Made by a program: the position numbers and the translations under genes
Notes under the pieces: model-generated
Databases searched by the model: none
What the model was told of the DNA's origin: nothing
The model's input: the letters and a program-made list of their open reading frames with translations, nothing else
Assembly (NCBI RefSeq): GCF_900100735.1
Contig: NZ_FNCJ01000021.1
Coordinates: forward strand, 1-64,000
From: Paraburkholderia phenazinium
Lineage (GTDB): Bacteria; Pseudomonadota; Gammaproteobacteria; Burkholderiales; Burkholderiaceae
Direction of reading: 5' to 3'
Length of the DNA stretch: 64,000 nt
Shown: positions 55,721-64,000 of the stretch, piece by piece
How the letters are laid out: every line of letters begins with the position of its first letter
Numbering within the stretch: the first letter of the stretch is position 1

Positions 55721-58126
55721 CTACTCGGAGATGTCGGACAGTACGGTCTGCTCGGCGACTGCGACGCGGCGCTTGACGGCGATGAAGCTGTCGGGGCTGA
55801 CGGACAGGGAATCAATCCCGCATTCGACGAGGAAGCCGGCGAACTCCGGATGATCGCTCGGCGCCTGCCCGCATATACCGACGTCGGCGCCGGCCTTGTG
55901 GGCCTCCATGATGACACTCTCGATCATCCAGCGAACGGCTTCGTCCTGTTCGTCGAACAGCTCGGCGAGTTCCGCGGAGTCGCGATCCACGCCGAGCGTC
56001 AACTGCGTCAGGTCGTTGCTGCCGATCGAAAAACCATCGAAGCGCCGAGCGAAGGCCTTCGCCAGAATCACGTTCGACGGGATTTCGCACATGACATAGA
56101 CCTCGAGCCCGTCTTCGCCGCGCTTGATGCCGTTCTCGGCCATGACGGCGAGTACTCGGTCCGCCTCTTTGGTCGAGCGGCAGAACGGGATCATCACGAC
56201 CACGTTCCTGAAGCCCATCTCGTCGCGCAAACGGCGAATCGCCCGGCATTCGAGCGCAAAGCCTTCCCGGTAGCGCGGCGAGTAGTAGCGCGACGCACCA
56301 CGAAAGCCGAGCATGGGGTTCTCTTCCTTCGGCTCGAATTCGGTTCCGCCAATCAGATTGGCGTATTCGTTGGTCTTGAAGTCGCTCATGCGAACCACCA
56401 CCGGATGCGGATACTGCACCGCCGCGATTCGTCCCAGGCCGCGTGCGAGCCGGTCCACGAAATACTCGGTGCGGTCGTCGTAGCCTGCGGTCAACTCGTC
56501 GATGGTCCGCTTTGCCGCATCGTCCTTGAGCGAGTCGTAGCGCGCGAGAGCCATCGGATGGATCTTGATGTGATTGCTGACGACGAATTCCATCCGCGCG
56601 AGCCCGACACCGTCAGCCGGGATCCGCCACCAGCGAAATGCTGCTGCCGGGTTCGCGAGGTTGAGCATGACCTTGGTGGTAGTGGTGGGAATGCTGTCGA
56701 AGTCGATCTCCTCGACTTCGTAGTCGGCGATGCCTTCGTAGACGAAACCCTCCCGGCCCTCTGCGCAGGACACCGTCACCTCTTGCTCGTCGTGGAGCAG
56801 ATGCGTGGCCTTGCTCGCACCGACGATGGCGGGCAGCCCCAGCTCGCGGCTCACGATAGCCGCATGCGAGGTACGCCCGCCGTGATCGGTGACGATAGCG
56901 GAGGCGCGCCTCATGATGGGAACCCAGTCAGGGTCGGTGGTGCGAGTGACGAGAATGGCGCCGTCGACGAAGCGCGCCATTTCGCTCGGATTCTCGATCA
57001 CGCAGACTTTGCCAGTCGCCACGGCTTCGCCGATGCTTACTCCAGACAGGAGTTTGCGACCCGCCTTTTTGATTCGATAAGTCTTCACCGCGCTGGCTTC
57101 ACGTCGCGACTGGACGGTTTCCGGGCGGGCCTGCACAATGAACATTTCATGGCTCTGGCCGTCTTTTGCCCACTCGATATCCATCGGCTGGCCGTAATGG
57201 CTTTCGATCACACAAGCCCAGCGCGACAAGGTCAGAATTTCCTGATCGCTAAGAACGAAGGCAGCACGCTCCGCCTTCGACGTCGGAACGTTCTTCGTCG
57301 GCTGGCTGCTATCGCTCGTGTAGAGCATCTTGAGAGCTTTCTCGCCGCGCTTCTTGCCGATGATCGGCGACAGCTTCGGGTCCGACAGGAGCGGCTTGAA
57401 TACTTCATATTCGTCAGGATCAACCGCGCCCTGCACGACGTTCTCTCCGAGGCCCCAGGCCGCGTTGATCAGGACCACTTTGTCGAAGCCTGTTTCGGTG
57501 TCGATGGAGAACATGACACCGGCGCCGCCGAGGTCCGAGCGGACCATGCGTTGCACACCCACCGACAAGGCAACCTTCAGGTGATCGAAACCCTTCGCCT
57601 GCCGGTAACTGATCGCGCGGTCAGTGAAAAGCGATGCATAGCAGCGGCGGCACGCATCGAGCAAGGCTCGCTCACCTCGGATGTTGAGATAGGTTTCCTG
57701 TTGCCCGGCAAAGCTCGCATCCGGCAGATCCTCGGCTGTCGCACTCGAGCGCACTGCGACGTCTGCGTCATGCTGTCCGGTGCGGCGGTTCAATTCACCG
57801 TAAGCGGTGCGAATGGCCTGCGCAGTGTCTGCCGGCCATTCGCCGTGGACGATGGCGCGCCGGATCGATTCTCCCGCTTCCGCCAAAGAAAGCTTGCCGT
57901 CGGCGAGTTTGCCGAGCATGGAGGAAACGGTCTGTTGCAATCCGTTCGCCTCGATAAATTGCCGGTAAGCATCGGCTGTGACAGCGAACCCCGGAGGAAC
58001 CTTTACGCCCTTGCTAGAAAGCTTGGCCACCATCTCGCCGAGCGACGCGTTCTTGCCGCCGACCAGAGGAACATCGGCGCGCCTCAGGTTCTCGAACCAG
58101 ACAACCTGTGAAATGTCGTTGACCAT
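55721..58126 (-). CDS. ppsA: Phosphoenolpyruvate synthase
   Basis: 801 aa, normal for PpsA. Order: ATP-grasp domain (LVGGKNASLGEMV, DLPDASFAGQQETYLN), the phospho-His domain (DHGGRTSHAAIVSRELGLPA with His as carrier), and the PEP barrel (LGFRGASRYYSPRYREGF, SIGSNDLTQLTLGVDRD, CGQAPSDHPEF with the catalytic Cys). Converts pyruvate and ATP to PEP, AMP and phosphate. Unlike the dikinase-like gene at 45404 it is intact. Confidence 0.95.
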   Translation of the reverse strand: MVNDISQVVWFENLRRADVPLVGGKNASLGEMVAKLSSKGVKVPPGFAVTADAYRQFIEANGLQQTVSSMLGKLADGKLSLAEAGESIRRAIVHGEWPADTAQAIRTAYGELNRRTGQHDADVAVRSSATAEDLPDASFAGQQETYLNIRGERALLDACRRCYASLFTDRAISYRQAKGFDHLKVALSVGVQRMVRSDLGGAGVMFSIDTETGFDKVVLINAAWGLGENVVQGAVDPDEYEVFKPLLSDPKLSPIIGKKRGEKALKMLYTSDSSQPTKNVPTSKAERAAFVLSDQEILTLSRWACVIESHYGQPMDIEWAKDGQSHEMFIVQARPETVQSRREASAVKTYRIKKAGRKLLSGVSIGEAVATGKVCVIENPSEMARFVDGAILVTRTTDPDWVPIMRRASAIVTDHGGRTSHAAIVSRELGLPAIVGASKATHLLHDEQEVTVSCAEGREGFVYEGIADYEVEEIDFDSIPTTTTKVMLNLANPAAAFRWWRIPADGVGLARMEFVVSNHIKIHPMALARYDSLKDDAAKRTIDELTAGYDDRTEYFVDRLARGLGRIAAVQYPHPVVVRMSDFKTNEYANLIGGTEFEPKEENPMLGFRGASRYYSPRYREGFALECRAIRRLRDEMGFRNVVVMIPFCRSTKEADRVLAVMAENGIKRGEDGLEVYVMCEIPSNVILAKAFARRFDGFSIGSNDLTQLTLGVDRDSAELAELFDEQDEAVRWMIESVIMEAHKAGADVGICGQAPSDHPEFAGFLVECGIDSLSVSPDSFIAVKRRVAVAEQTVLSDISE

Positions 58127-58335
58127 TTGATGCTCCTCTGGGGTGGGAATGCGTTGGAACCTCCCCAATTCGAAGGGACGGCGCCGCTTTAAACGATGCA
58201 TGCAGGACGAAACCGTAATGAGCGAATTGCAGCCGGAACCGGCCCGTATACGCCAGCCGGCGAGTCAAACGAAGTGCAATGGCCTGGGGTTGCTGAAAAT
58301 GTACCCGCTGGCGTGTGTGCTCGCCTCATGCATGC

Positions 58336-58809
58336 TCAGATGCTGATGTAACCGTGGAACGTCCATGGAAGCCTCATTTGCGAGGGCAGGTAGGTTTCTT
58401 TGGCTATGTCCATGCTCGATCCGAAAAAGCCCGGGCTGCCGTCGGACGAAAACACCGGTACAAAAGAAAAGACCCGGTTGATTGTGATCAGAAAGTCGGG
58501 GTTAAAAGCAGACGGCGCATAGATCGTCACTTCGCGAAAGAACTGTGAAGACGCTTCTCCCGATGGGAGTCCGGCTGTAGATGTCGTGAGCGGCGGCACA
58601 GCATCGTAACGAGCGGGCAGCTCGTAGCGCTGACTCCCTTGCTCGACCGTTCGTGCGGGGGTGAACTCGAGTGGCACCCCTGGATAGGGGAGAGCGAACG
58701 CCGGTTGTGCGACGGGGCCATCGGGTCCCAGAACAAGGGGTGGGTGTGCCCACAAGCTCAGCGTCAGCGGACTGGTGCGCTGCGCAAAGTATTCTCCTAG
58801 CCAGTTCAT
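58336..58809 (-). CDS. Unknown protein (157 aa)
   Basis: AGGAGG lies 6 bases before the ATG (MNWLGEYFAQR). No signal peptide. Pro/Phe-rich with beta-type segments (FREVTIYAPSAFNPDFLITI, VFSFVPVFSSDGSPGFFGSS). No family recognised. It is upstream of ppsA by 209 bases in the same direction. A perfect FNR box with TATATT lies about 220 bases upstream, an unusually long leader. Confidence 0.62.
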   Translation of the reverse strand: MNWLGEYFAQRTSPLTLSLWAHPPLVLGPDGPVAQPAFALPYPGVPLEFTPARTVEQGSQRYELPARYDAVPPLTTSTAGLPSGEASSQFFREVTIYAPSAFNPDFLITINRVFSFVPVFSSDGSPGFFGSSMDIAKETYLPSQMRLPWTFHGYISI

Positions 58810-59025
58810 GTCAACCTCCTGGTGCTGCGTCGTGTCAGCAACACGCACGCTATCCTGGCACGACGTTCGGAAGCCGTGCACATATGTCGTTTTCGAAAGG
58901 CGGACCACTCTCCGGGTGGACCCGGACTGGCGGGCCTGCGGGATGGACGATCATTGCGCCTCTCGACGTCTGCGCGTAGTTTTATCTAGCGTTGGTTCAA
59001 TATATGTGGTCGCTTCTGTTGCCAA

Positions 59026-59039
59026 TTGATATGTATCAA
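59026..59039 (-). promoter_or_regulatory. Perfect FNR-type promoter for the 58809-ppsA-pfkB unit
   Basis: TTGATATGTATCAA, exact consensus, followed after 21 bases on the minus strand by TATATT (58999-59004). This is the best-formed promoter of the set; predicted start near 58991. Confidence 0.8.
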
Positions 59040-59135
59040 TTTCGCACCGACTGCCTGTTTCAACTGATTGAACGATCGCAGCGGGTAGCTACAAATGGCG
59101 CATTAGCCAGTTGAGGTCGCTAGTACGGTATCTGC

Positions 59136-59149
59136 TTGACATGGGTCAA
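59136..59149 (+). promoter_or_regulatory. FNR-type promoter for the 59210 gene
   Basis: TTGACATGGGTCAA (two symmetric mismatches), then TATCGT after exactly 21 bases (59171-59176). Confidence 0.65.
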
Positions 59150-59209
59150 CGGCCTGGACGTTCAGCGGACTATCGTGCATGAGAGGATGCGTAGTCTAAG
59201 GAGACCACC

Positions 59210-59578
59210 TTGAAAACCTCGATGAACTTTATGTTGCGCATGGTTGCACTAGCCGTGTGCGTAAGCACAACTGCTCATGCGGGGAGGGTCGGAGTAGGCG
59301 TGTACCTGGGTCCAGCGTACCCGTATTACTACCCAGTGGCGCCTGTTCCGTATTACTACCCAGCTTATCCAGGTTATCCAGGCGCCTATTACTATCCGCC
59401 CGCCGTCGTCATGCCGGCGGCGCCGGAAAACTATATCGAGCAAGCATCCCCGACTGACGGGGGAGCCGCGGTTGGCACCTGGTACTACTGCGACGCATCG
59501 AGGTCTTATTACCCGTACGTCAAGCAATGTTCAGGTGGGTGGCGAAGCGTGCCCGCACAGACACCTGCCGCTCAGTGA
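59210..59578 (+). CDS. Small exported Tyr/Pro-rich protein (122 aa, TTG start)
   Basis: AAGGAGA lies 5 bases before a TTG start; ATG at 59222 is the alternative. Signal peptide ending TTAHA. The mature N-terminal half is a Tyr/Pro/Gly low-complexity region (YPYYYPVAPVPYYYPAYPGYP in part). The C-terminal part has two Cys in WYYCDASRSYYPYVKQCSGGW, a motif common in small envelope proteins of Burkholderiales. Function unknown. Confidence 0.8.
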   Translation: MKTSMNFMLRMVALAVCVSTTAHAGRVGVGVYLGPAYPYYYPVAPVPYYYPAYPGYPGAYYYPPAVVMPAAPENYIEQASPTDGGAAVGTWYYCDASRSYYPYVKQCSGGWRSVPAQTPAAQ

Positions 59579-59601
59579 CAACCGGGAAAGGAAAGACCGT
59601 T

Positions 59602-60084
59602 ATGAATCGCCTCACGCTCACCCTGCTAGGAACGTTGGCCTGTATTGGGGGTTGCGCCGTTACTCCGGCTGGACCGACCGTGATGGCATTACCGGGTTCC
59701 GCAAAGACCTTTGATCAGTTTCGCGGCGACGATGCCTCATGTCGCCAGTATGCATTCCAGCAGGTCGGCGGAGTTTCCACTAATCAGGCGGCAACCGCAA
59801 GCGCGCAGGGTAGTGCAGCGGTGGGTACTGCAGTAGGCGCTGCTGCCGGTGCCGCGTTCAATGGCGGCCAGGGTGCTGCGGTGGGGGCGGGCGCCGGATT
59901 GCTGGCCGGCAGCGTGATGGGGGTTGGTGCCGCGCAGAGTTCGGGGTATGAGGCCCAGCGCCAGTACGACCATGCATATATACAGTGTATGTACGCAGCC
60001 GGAGAGCGCGTGCCGATCTCCGGCAATCTCATCAGCGCACCCCATCCGGCCGGCAATTTACCACCACCGCCTCCCGGGTATTGA
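59602..60084 (+). CDS. Glycine-zipper lipoprotein (160 aa)
   Basis: Start MNRLTLTLLGTLACIGGC gives a lipobox (Cys at 18). The central Gly/Ala zipper (GTAVGAAAGAAFNGGQGAAVG, given in part) suggests membrane insertion or oligomerisation. YDHAYIQCMYAAGERVP near the C-terminus is a frequent ending of such proteins. It follows the previous gene by 23 bases, probably one unit. Confidence 0.85.
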   Translation: MNRLTLTLLGTLACIGGCAVTPAGPTVMALPGSAKTFDQFRGDDASCRQYAFQQVGGVSTNQAATASAQGSAAVGTAVGAAAGAAFNGGQGAAVGAGAGLLAGSVMGVGAAQSSGYEAQRQYDHAYIQCMYAAGERVPISGNLISAPHPAGNLPPPPPGY

Positions 60085-60148
60085 GCGGGCTGCAGGAAAG
60101 ATGATGGGGATGCTATTGCCCTTCGGGGTGACAACTGCCAGAGTCAAC

Positions 60149-61891
60149 ATGCCGGTCCACAATGCAGACATTGCAGCTATTTTCACGGAAATCGCCGACC
60201 GCCTCGAAATAGAGGGCGGGAATCCATTCCGGGTGCGGGCGTACCGCAATGCGGCGCGCTCCATCGATGAACTTGGATGCAGCGTGCAAACGATGATCGC
60301 GAAGGGCGAGGATCTGAAATGCGTCCCGGGTATCGGCGCCGATCTTGATGCAAAAATTCGCGAAATCGTCGCCACAGGAACGTGCGCCTTGCTTCAGCGC
60401 TTGCGCCGCACGCTACCGCCGGCGATTGTGGAGTTGCTGCAGATCCCGGGGTTAGGCCCGAAGCGGGTTCGCGCACTACACGAGGCGCTCGCTGTGGAGA
60501 CGCAGGAGCAACTAGTGCGCGCGGCAAGGGATGGGCGGATTCGCAAGCTGCGCGGTTTCGGCGCCGCGACCGAGGCGCATATCCTTGATTCGATCGAAGC
60601 AAAGCTGGACAAATCGCGCCGGTTCAAACTGGCCATGGCGGAACAATACGCTGGACCTCTTCTTGCATATTTACGGGCTACTCCGGGCGTGGACAAAGTG
60701 TACGCTGCGGGCAGCTTTCGCCGCATGCGCGAGACAGTGGGTGACCTCGACATCCTTGTGACGGCGCGCGACGGCGCTGCGGTGATACAACGCTTTACGC
60801 AGTACGAGGAAGTGAATACCGTACTCGCAAGCGGCGATACGCGTTCGAGTATCGTTCTACGAAGTGGGATACAGGTCGATCTACGTGTGGTTGAACCCGA
60901 AAGTGCGGGTGCGGCGCTGGTCTACCTCACGGGCTCAAAGGCGCACAACATTGCGTTGCGCCGCATTGCGCAGACGCGTGGACTCAAAATCAACGAATAC
61001 GGCGTATTCAGGGGGAGCGATCGCATCGCTGGAGACACAGAAGAATCGGTCTACGCTGCCATCGGGCTAGCATGGGTCGCCCCCGAATTGCGCGAAGATC
61101 GCGGCGAAGTAGAGGCTGCGCGCACGAACCGGCTACCGGTCTTGATCGAACGAGCGGACTTGTGCGGCGATCTGCATGCGCACACCAAGGCCACCGATGG
61201 TCGCGACAGCCTGCGTGACATGGCGCTTGCCGCGCGTGATAACGGGTTGAGCTATCTGGCGATTACCGACCACTCGCAGCGGCTCGCCATGGCCCATGGA
61301 CTCGATCCGGCACGGCTCGCGAAGCAGATCGATGAAATCGACCAGCTCAATGTCGAGCTGGTCGGCATCACGTTGCTCAAGGGTATCGAAGTCGACATAC
61401 TCGAAGACGGCAGCCTTGACTTGCCCGACTCGATCCTCGCGAGGCTCGACATCGTCGTGGGCGCGATTCATAGCCATTTCGACCTGCCGCGCGCAAAGCA
61501 GACTGCACGCGTGCTGCGCGCCATGGACCACCCCTATTTCAGCATCCTCGCCCATCCCAGTGGACGTTTGATCGAGGAGCGCGAGCCGTGCGATATCGAC
61601 ATGCTGAGCGTGATTCGTAAGGCCCGTGCGCGCGGCTGCTATCTGGAGCTGAACGCGCATCCGGAGCGGCTTGACCTGCTTGACACCTGGTGCCAGATGA
61701 CGAAGGCGCAAGGGGTTCTGGTTGCCATCAGTTCGGATGCGCATAGCCGGCTGGAGTTCGCAAACCTGCGCTTCGGGATCGGTCAGGCACGGCGCGGCTG
61801 GCTAGAGAAGGGCGACGTGCTCAATTCAAGAACGCTCGCCGAACTGCGGCCCTTGCTTGCCCGCACGCTGAGCGTCCCGGAGTCGATCTGA
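60149..61891 (+). CDS. polX: DNA polymerase/3'-5' exonuclease PolX
   Basis: 580 aa from MPVHNADIAAIF, the family N-terminus. An ATG at 60101 has a better ribosome-binding site (CAGGAAAG) and may be used. Helix-hairpin-helix motifs (VPGIGADLDAKI, IPGLGPKRVRAL), the polymerase-beta palm with GSFRRMRETVGDLDILV and DLRVV (three Asp), and the PHP nuclease (DLHAHTKATDG, TDHS, HPSGR) are all present. PolX fills and trims small gaps in base-excision repair, useful for cells that do not divide. Confidence 0.93.
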   Translation: MPVHNADIAAIFTEIADRLEIEGGNPFRVRAYRNAARSIDELGCSVQTMIAKGEDLKCVPGIGADLDAKIREIVATGTCALLQRLRRTLPPAIVELLQIPGLGPKRVRALHEALAVETQEQLVRAARDGRIRKLRGFGAATEAHILDSIEAKLDKSRRFKLAMAEQYAGPLLAYLRATPGVDKVYAAGSFRRMRETVGDLDILVTARDGAAVIQRFTQYEEVNTVLASGDTRSSIVLRSGIQVDLRVVEPESAGAALVYLTGSKAHNIALRRIAQTRGLKINEYGVFRGSDRIAGDTEESVYAAIGLAWVAPELREDRGEVEAARTNRLPVLIERADLCGDLHAHTKATDGRDSLRDMALAARDNGLSYLAITDHSQRLAMAHGLDPARLAKQIDEIDQLNVELVGITLLKGIEVDILEDGSLDLPDSILARLDIVVGAIHSHFDLPRAKQTARVLRAMDHPYFSILAHPSGRLIEEREPCDIDMLSVIRKARARGCYLELNAHPERLDLLDTWCQMTKAQGVLVAISSDAHSRLEFANLRFGIGQARRGWLEKGDVLNSRTLAELRPLLARTLSVPESI

Positions 61892-61938
61892 CACCGCCGC
61901 GGTGTGACGACCCTCACTTCGCAATCTGGTGAAAGCGC

Positions 61939-62931
61939 ATGAAGTATTTCGATGTATTTAACGGTGACGCCGACGGGATCTGCGCACTGCACCAACTGCG
62001 TCTCGCGAAGCCACTGCGGTCTTTGCTGATCACGGGTATCAAGCGCGATGTCGCGCTGCTCGAGCGTGTCCCCGTCCGGAGGGGCATATCGGTGACTGTA
62101 CTGGACATCTCCTTGGACACCAATCGGACCGCGTTGCTTGCATTGCTTGAGCACGGAGTCAAAGTTGAATACTTCGATCATCACTTTGCCGGCACGATTC
62201 CTGAACATTCCAACCTGAGCACATACATCGAGACGACGCCCGATATTTGCACGAGCTTGCTCGTTGACCGCCATCTGGGAGGGCAACACCGGCTCTGGGC
62301 AATCGTTGGCGCCTATGGCGACAACCTTGCGCATGCGGCCGGAACGCTTGCTGACAGCTGCGGGCTCCAACCTGACCAGGTCGAACAACTGCGTGAACTG
62401 GGAGAGTCTATCAACTACAACGCCTGTGGGGAGAGTGACGCGGACCTTCTGCTTCCTCCCGTGAGACTTTACGGACTGTTGCGCACTTATGCCGACCCAT
62501 TCCTGTTCGCAGCGAACGAGCGGATTGTGCAAACGCTACGCGACGCTAGACGGCGCGACATGGAACTGGCGCTGAGGCTGCCGCCCAGCGCGGTGCTCTC
62601 TGGCGGGGCCATATACGTCTTGCCCAATGAGGCATGGGCTCGAAGGGTGCAGAGCGTTTTCTCCAACTTTCTAGCCACAATGTCGCCTGATCGTGCCCAC
62701 GCCGTCCTCACCATGGGAGTTCAGGGCGACTATACGGCGAGCGTGCGTGCGCCGCTCGCCAATCCCTACGGCGCGGATGAGCTTTGCAGACGGTTCGCAG
62801 GCGGCAGCAGAGTCGCCGCGGCAGGCATCGGTCGTCTTTCGCATGATCGCCTGAGTGATTTCACGCTCGCATTCGACAGAGCGTTTGGGGTGGCGATGCG
62901 TTGCCGCTTTGACCACGTGACCGGAGAGTGA
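61939..62931 (+). CDS. DHH-family phosphoesterase
   Basis: 330 aa. The N-terminal FNGDADGICAL (metal Asp), LDISLD and the name-giving D-H-H in VEYFDHHFAG are intact. The family includes RecJ-type exonucleases and oligonucleotide/cyclic-dinucleotide phosphodiesterases. The short length without a DHHA1 GGGH motif that I can identify leaves the substrate open. It follows polX by 47 bases, so a nucleic-acid role is reasonable. Confidence 0.85.
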   Translation: MKYFDVFNGDADGICALHQLRLAKPLRSLLITGIKRDVALLERVPVRRGISVTVLDISLDTNRTALLALLEHGVKVEYFDHHFAGTIPEHSNLSTYIETTPDICTSLLVDRHLGGQHRLWAIVGAYGDNLAHAAGTLADSCGLQPDQVEQLRELGESINYNACGESDADLLLPPVRLYGLLRTYADPFLFAANERIVQTLRDARRRDMELALRLPPSAVLSGGAIYVLPNEAWARRVQSVFSNFLATMSPDRAHAVLTMGVQGDYTASVRAPLANPYGADELCRRFAGGSRVAAAGIGRLSHDRLSDFTLAFDRAFGVAMRCRFDHVTGE

Positions 62932-62938
62932 GGTGCTT

Positions 62939-64000
62939 GTGATAACAACGCGCGACATCGACTACCTGCCGCTCGAGCATTGCGCAGCGAAGACCAGACC
63001 GCCAGCATCATCATCTTGTGCGGTGAGAAGCACCTGCCGTATCAGCGCCCGCAATTGACGAAGGGGTTTCTCGGCAGCGAGCTCGACGTGCCGCAAATGG
63101 CTATTCACAGCCCCAGGTTCTACACCGAACGCCATATCGAACTGCTGCTCGGTGTACGTGCTGTCGGCGTCGGTCTGGCTGCACACACCGTTCGTACGTC
63201 GGACGCGCACACCTTTCACTACAGCAAGTTGCTGATCGCTACCGGAGCATCTGCGCGCGTGCCGGATTTGCCGAATGCGACAATCCGGGGCGTCTATAGC
63301 CTGCATAGCGCGGACGATGTCGCTGTGATTCGCGACGCTGCCGCCCATGCCGAACATGCTGTCGTCCTCGGGGCGAGCTTTGTCGGACTTGAGGTGGCAG
63401 CGTCATTGCGCACGCTCAGGTTGAATGTGACGTTGCTTGAACGTGGGCCGCGAGTTTTACCGCTGTTAGGCTCGCAAACCCTGTCGGACCAGTTCACGCG
63501 GCGATGTTCGGAGCGTGGCATCGACGTCTTGCTCAATCGCAGTATTTGCGAGTTCGTGGGAAAGGAATCCATCGAAGCGGTCGTGACCGACCAGGGCGAA
63601 TTGATGCAATGCGACCTTGTGGTGGTGGCAATCGGCGTCATGCCTAACTGCGAGTTTCTGCGCGGAAGCGGCCTCGCGCTCGAAGATGGCATTGTGGTGG
63701 ACGAGTTTCTGCGCTCGAGCGACCCGGACGTGTTCACCGCCGGCGATGTGGCGAGCTTTCCGGACCCGGTCTTTGGCGTGCGCCGGCGTATCGAGAACTA
63801 GGACAATGCGATCCGGCAGGGACGGCTCGCCGCGCGCAACATGCTGGGCGGCAGCTTTCCGTATCAGGACGTATCGATGTTCTATGGCAATGTGTTCGAT
63901 ATTTCATACAATTTCCTCGGCCGTATAGACGACGTCACTCAAACTGTCGAATGGGGTACGCTTGACGCCCATTGCTACTCACTGCTCTATCTGAAGAACG
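62939..64000 (+). pseudogene. FAD/NAD(P)-dependent oxidoreductase pseudogene, runs off the window
   Basis: From GTG at 62939 the frame reads ITTRDIDYL and then shifts. The expected GxGxxG dinucleotide-binding motif is missing, and the protein resumes in another frame at ALRSEDQTASIIIL (about 62975). The body is then clear (PYQRPQLTKGF, LLIATGASARVPDL, VVLGASFVGLEVAASL, VFTAGDVASFPD). At 63799-63801 RIEN is followed by TAG where Trp (TGG) is expected. The frame continues behind it with DNAIRQGRLAARNML and reaches the end of the window. Deletion plus nonsense make a functional product very unlikely. Confidence 0.85.

Larger units (their letters stand above)
58810..59209. other. 400-base divergent regulatory region with two FNR-type boxes
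   Basis: Boxes at 59026-59039 (minus) and 59136-59149 (plus). In the long minus-strand leader a 34-codon frame (58850-58954) starts with ATG after GAGAGG; it could be a leader peptide or chance. Confidence 0.5.

Noticed and set aside
55556..58111. 851-codon open frame on the plus strand opposite ppsA and pfkB
   Set aside because: Very long but fully antisense to two intact enzymes, with composition rich in Arg, His and Val and no recognisable motif.

Overview
The window looks like a chromosomal segment of Burkholderia sensu lato, most likely Paraburkholderia or a close relative. I infer this from the high-GC coding style, beta-proteobacterial protein sequences and gene content; no rRNA or marker gene is present to confirm it. 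Nearly all of it resembles the low-oxygen-activated (lxa) locus known from Burkholderia cenocepacia: universal stress proteins, BON-domain proteins, chaperones and proteases, fermentative arginine metabolism, PEP synthase, hemerythrin, nitroreductase and many small unknown proteins. The strongest signal is not a gene. It is a repeated promoter design: 19 FNR-type boxes (TTGAT-N4-ATCAA, 0-2 mismatches) lie in front of most transcription units, usually with a -10-like hexamer 21-22 bases further on. The window also encodes an FNR/Anr regulator (36908-37684) with all four cluster cysteines and the E-x-x-S-R recognition helix, which could read these boxes.

Layout. 1-1209: complete IS481-family insertion sequence. 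1280-12966 (all minus): two small ORFs, a beta-CASP metallo-beta-lactamase protein, arcD-arcA-arcB-arcC, then by tight or overlapping junctions a universal stress protein, polysaccharide deacetylase, DUF4015 glycoside hydrolase and a serine hydrolase-NamZ (muramidase) fusion. Arginine fermentation is thus linked to cell-wall turnover. 13180-17145: LOG-family protein and a zinc-finger Clp ATPase of the ClpK/ClpG kind. 17478-21682 (plus): USP, LemA and two TPM proteins, small ORF, VIT1-like transporter, USP. 21813-25987: BON protein, CorA/ZntB transporter, ChaB, a cysteine-containing membrane-associated unknown, small ORF, second BON protein. 25984-31873 (minus): DUF3300, DUF2950, UbiB/AarF kinase and acyl-CoA ligase as one probable unit. 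32217-34963: small membrane protein, broken serine hydrolase, small secreted protein, orphan NarL-type regulator lacking its phospho-acceptor Asp. 35134-39405: SulP transporter, FNR/Anr, USP, nitroreductase. 39491-43349: rhomboid, third BON protein, small ORF, FtsH.

43450-49042 is a decayed block. A large unknown gene is frameshifted. The following PEP-utilising dikinase gene is both frameshifted and split by a roughly 2-kb element carrying a large serine recombinase. 49147-53924: a NitT/TauT-type ABC importer (fused permease plus ATPase, no binding protein nearby), a vestige of a VIT gene, and a DrrAB-type ABC exporter. 54160-58809: hemerythrin, PfkB, PpsA and an unknown. 59210-64000: small secreted protein, glycine-zipper lipoprotein, PolX, DHH phosphoesterase, and an FAD/NAD oxidoreductase pseudogene (nucleotide-binding motif deleted, Trp codon turned to TAG) that runs off the end.

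Taken together: one oxygen-responsive regulator could switch on energy supply (arginine deiminase, PpsA/PfkB), protein quality control (Clp, FtsH, rhomboid), envelope maintenance (NamZ, deacetylase, LemA, DUF3300) and dormancy proteins (USP, BON). Some members are degenerating. Function of most small genes and all regulatory links are inference.
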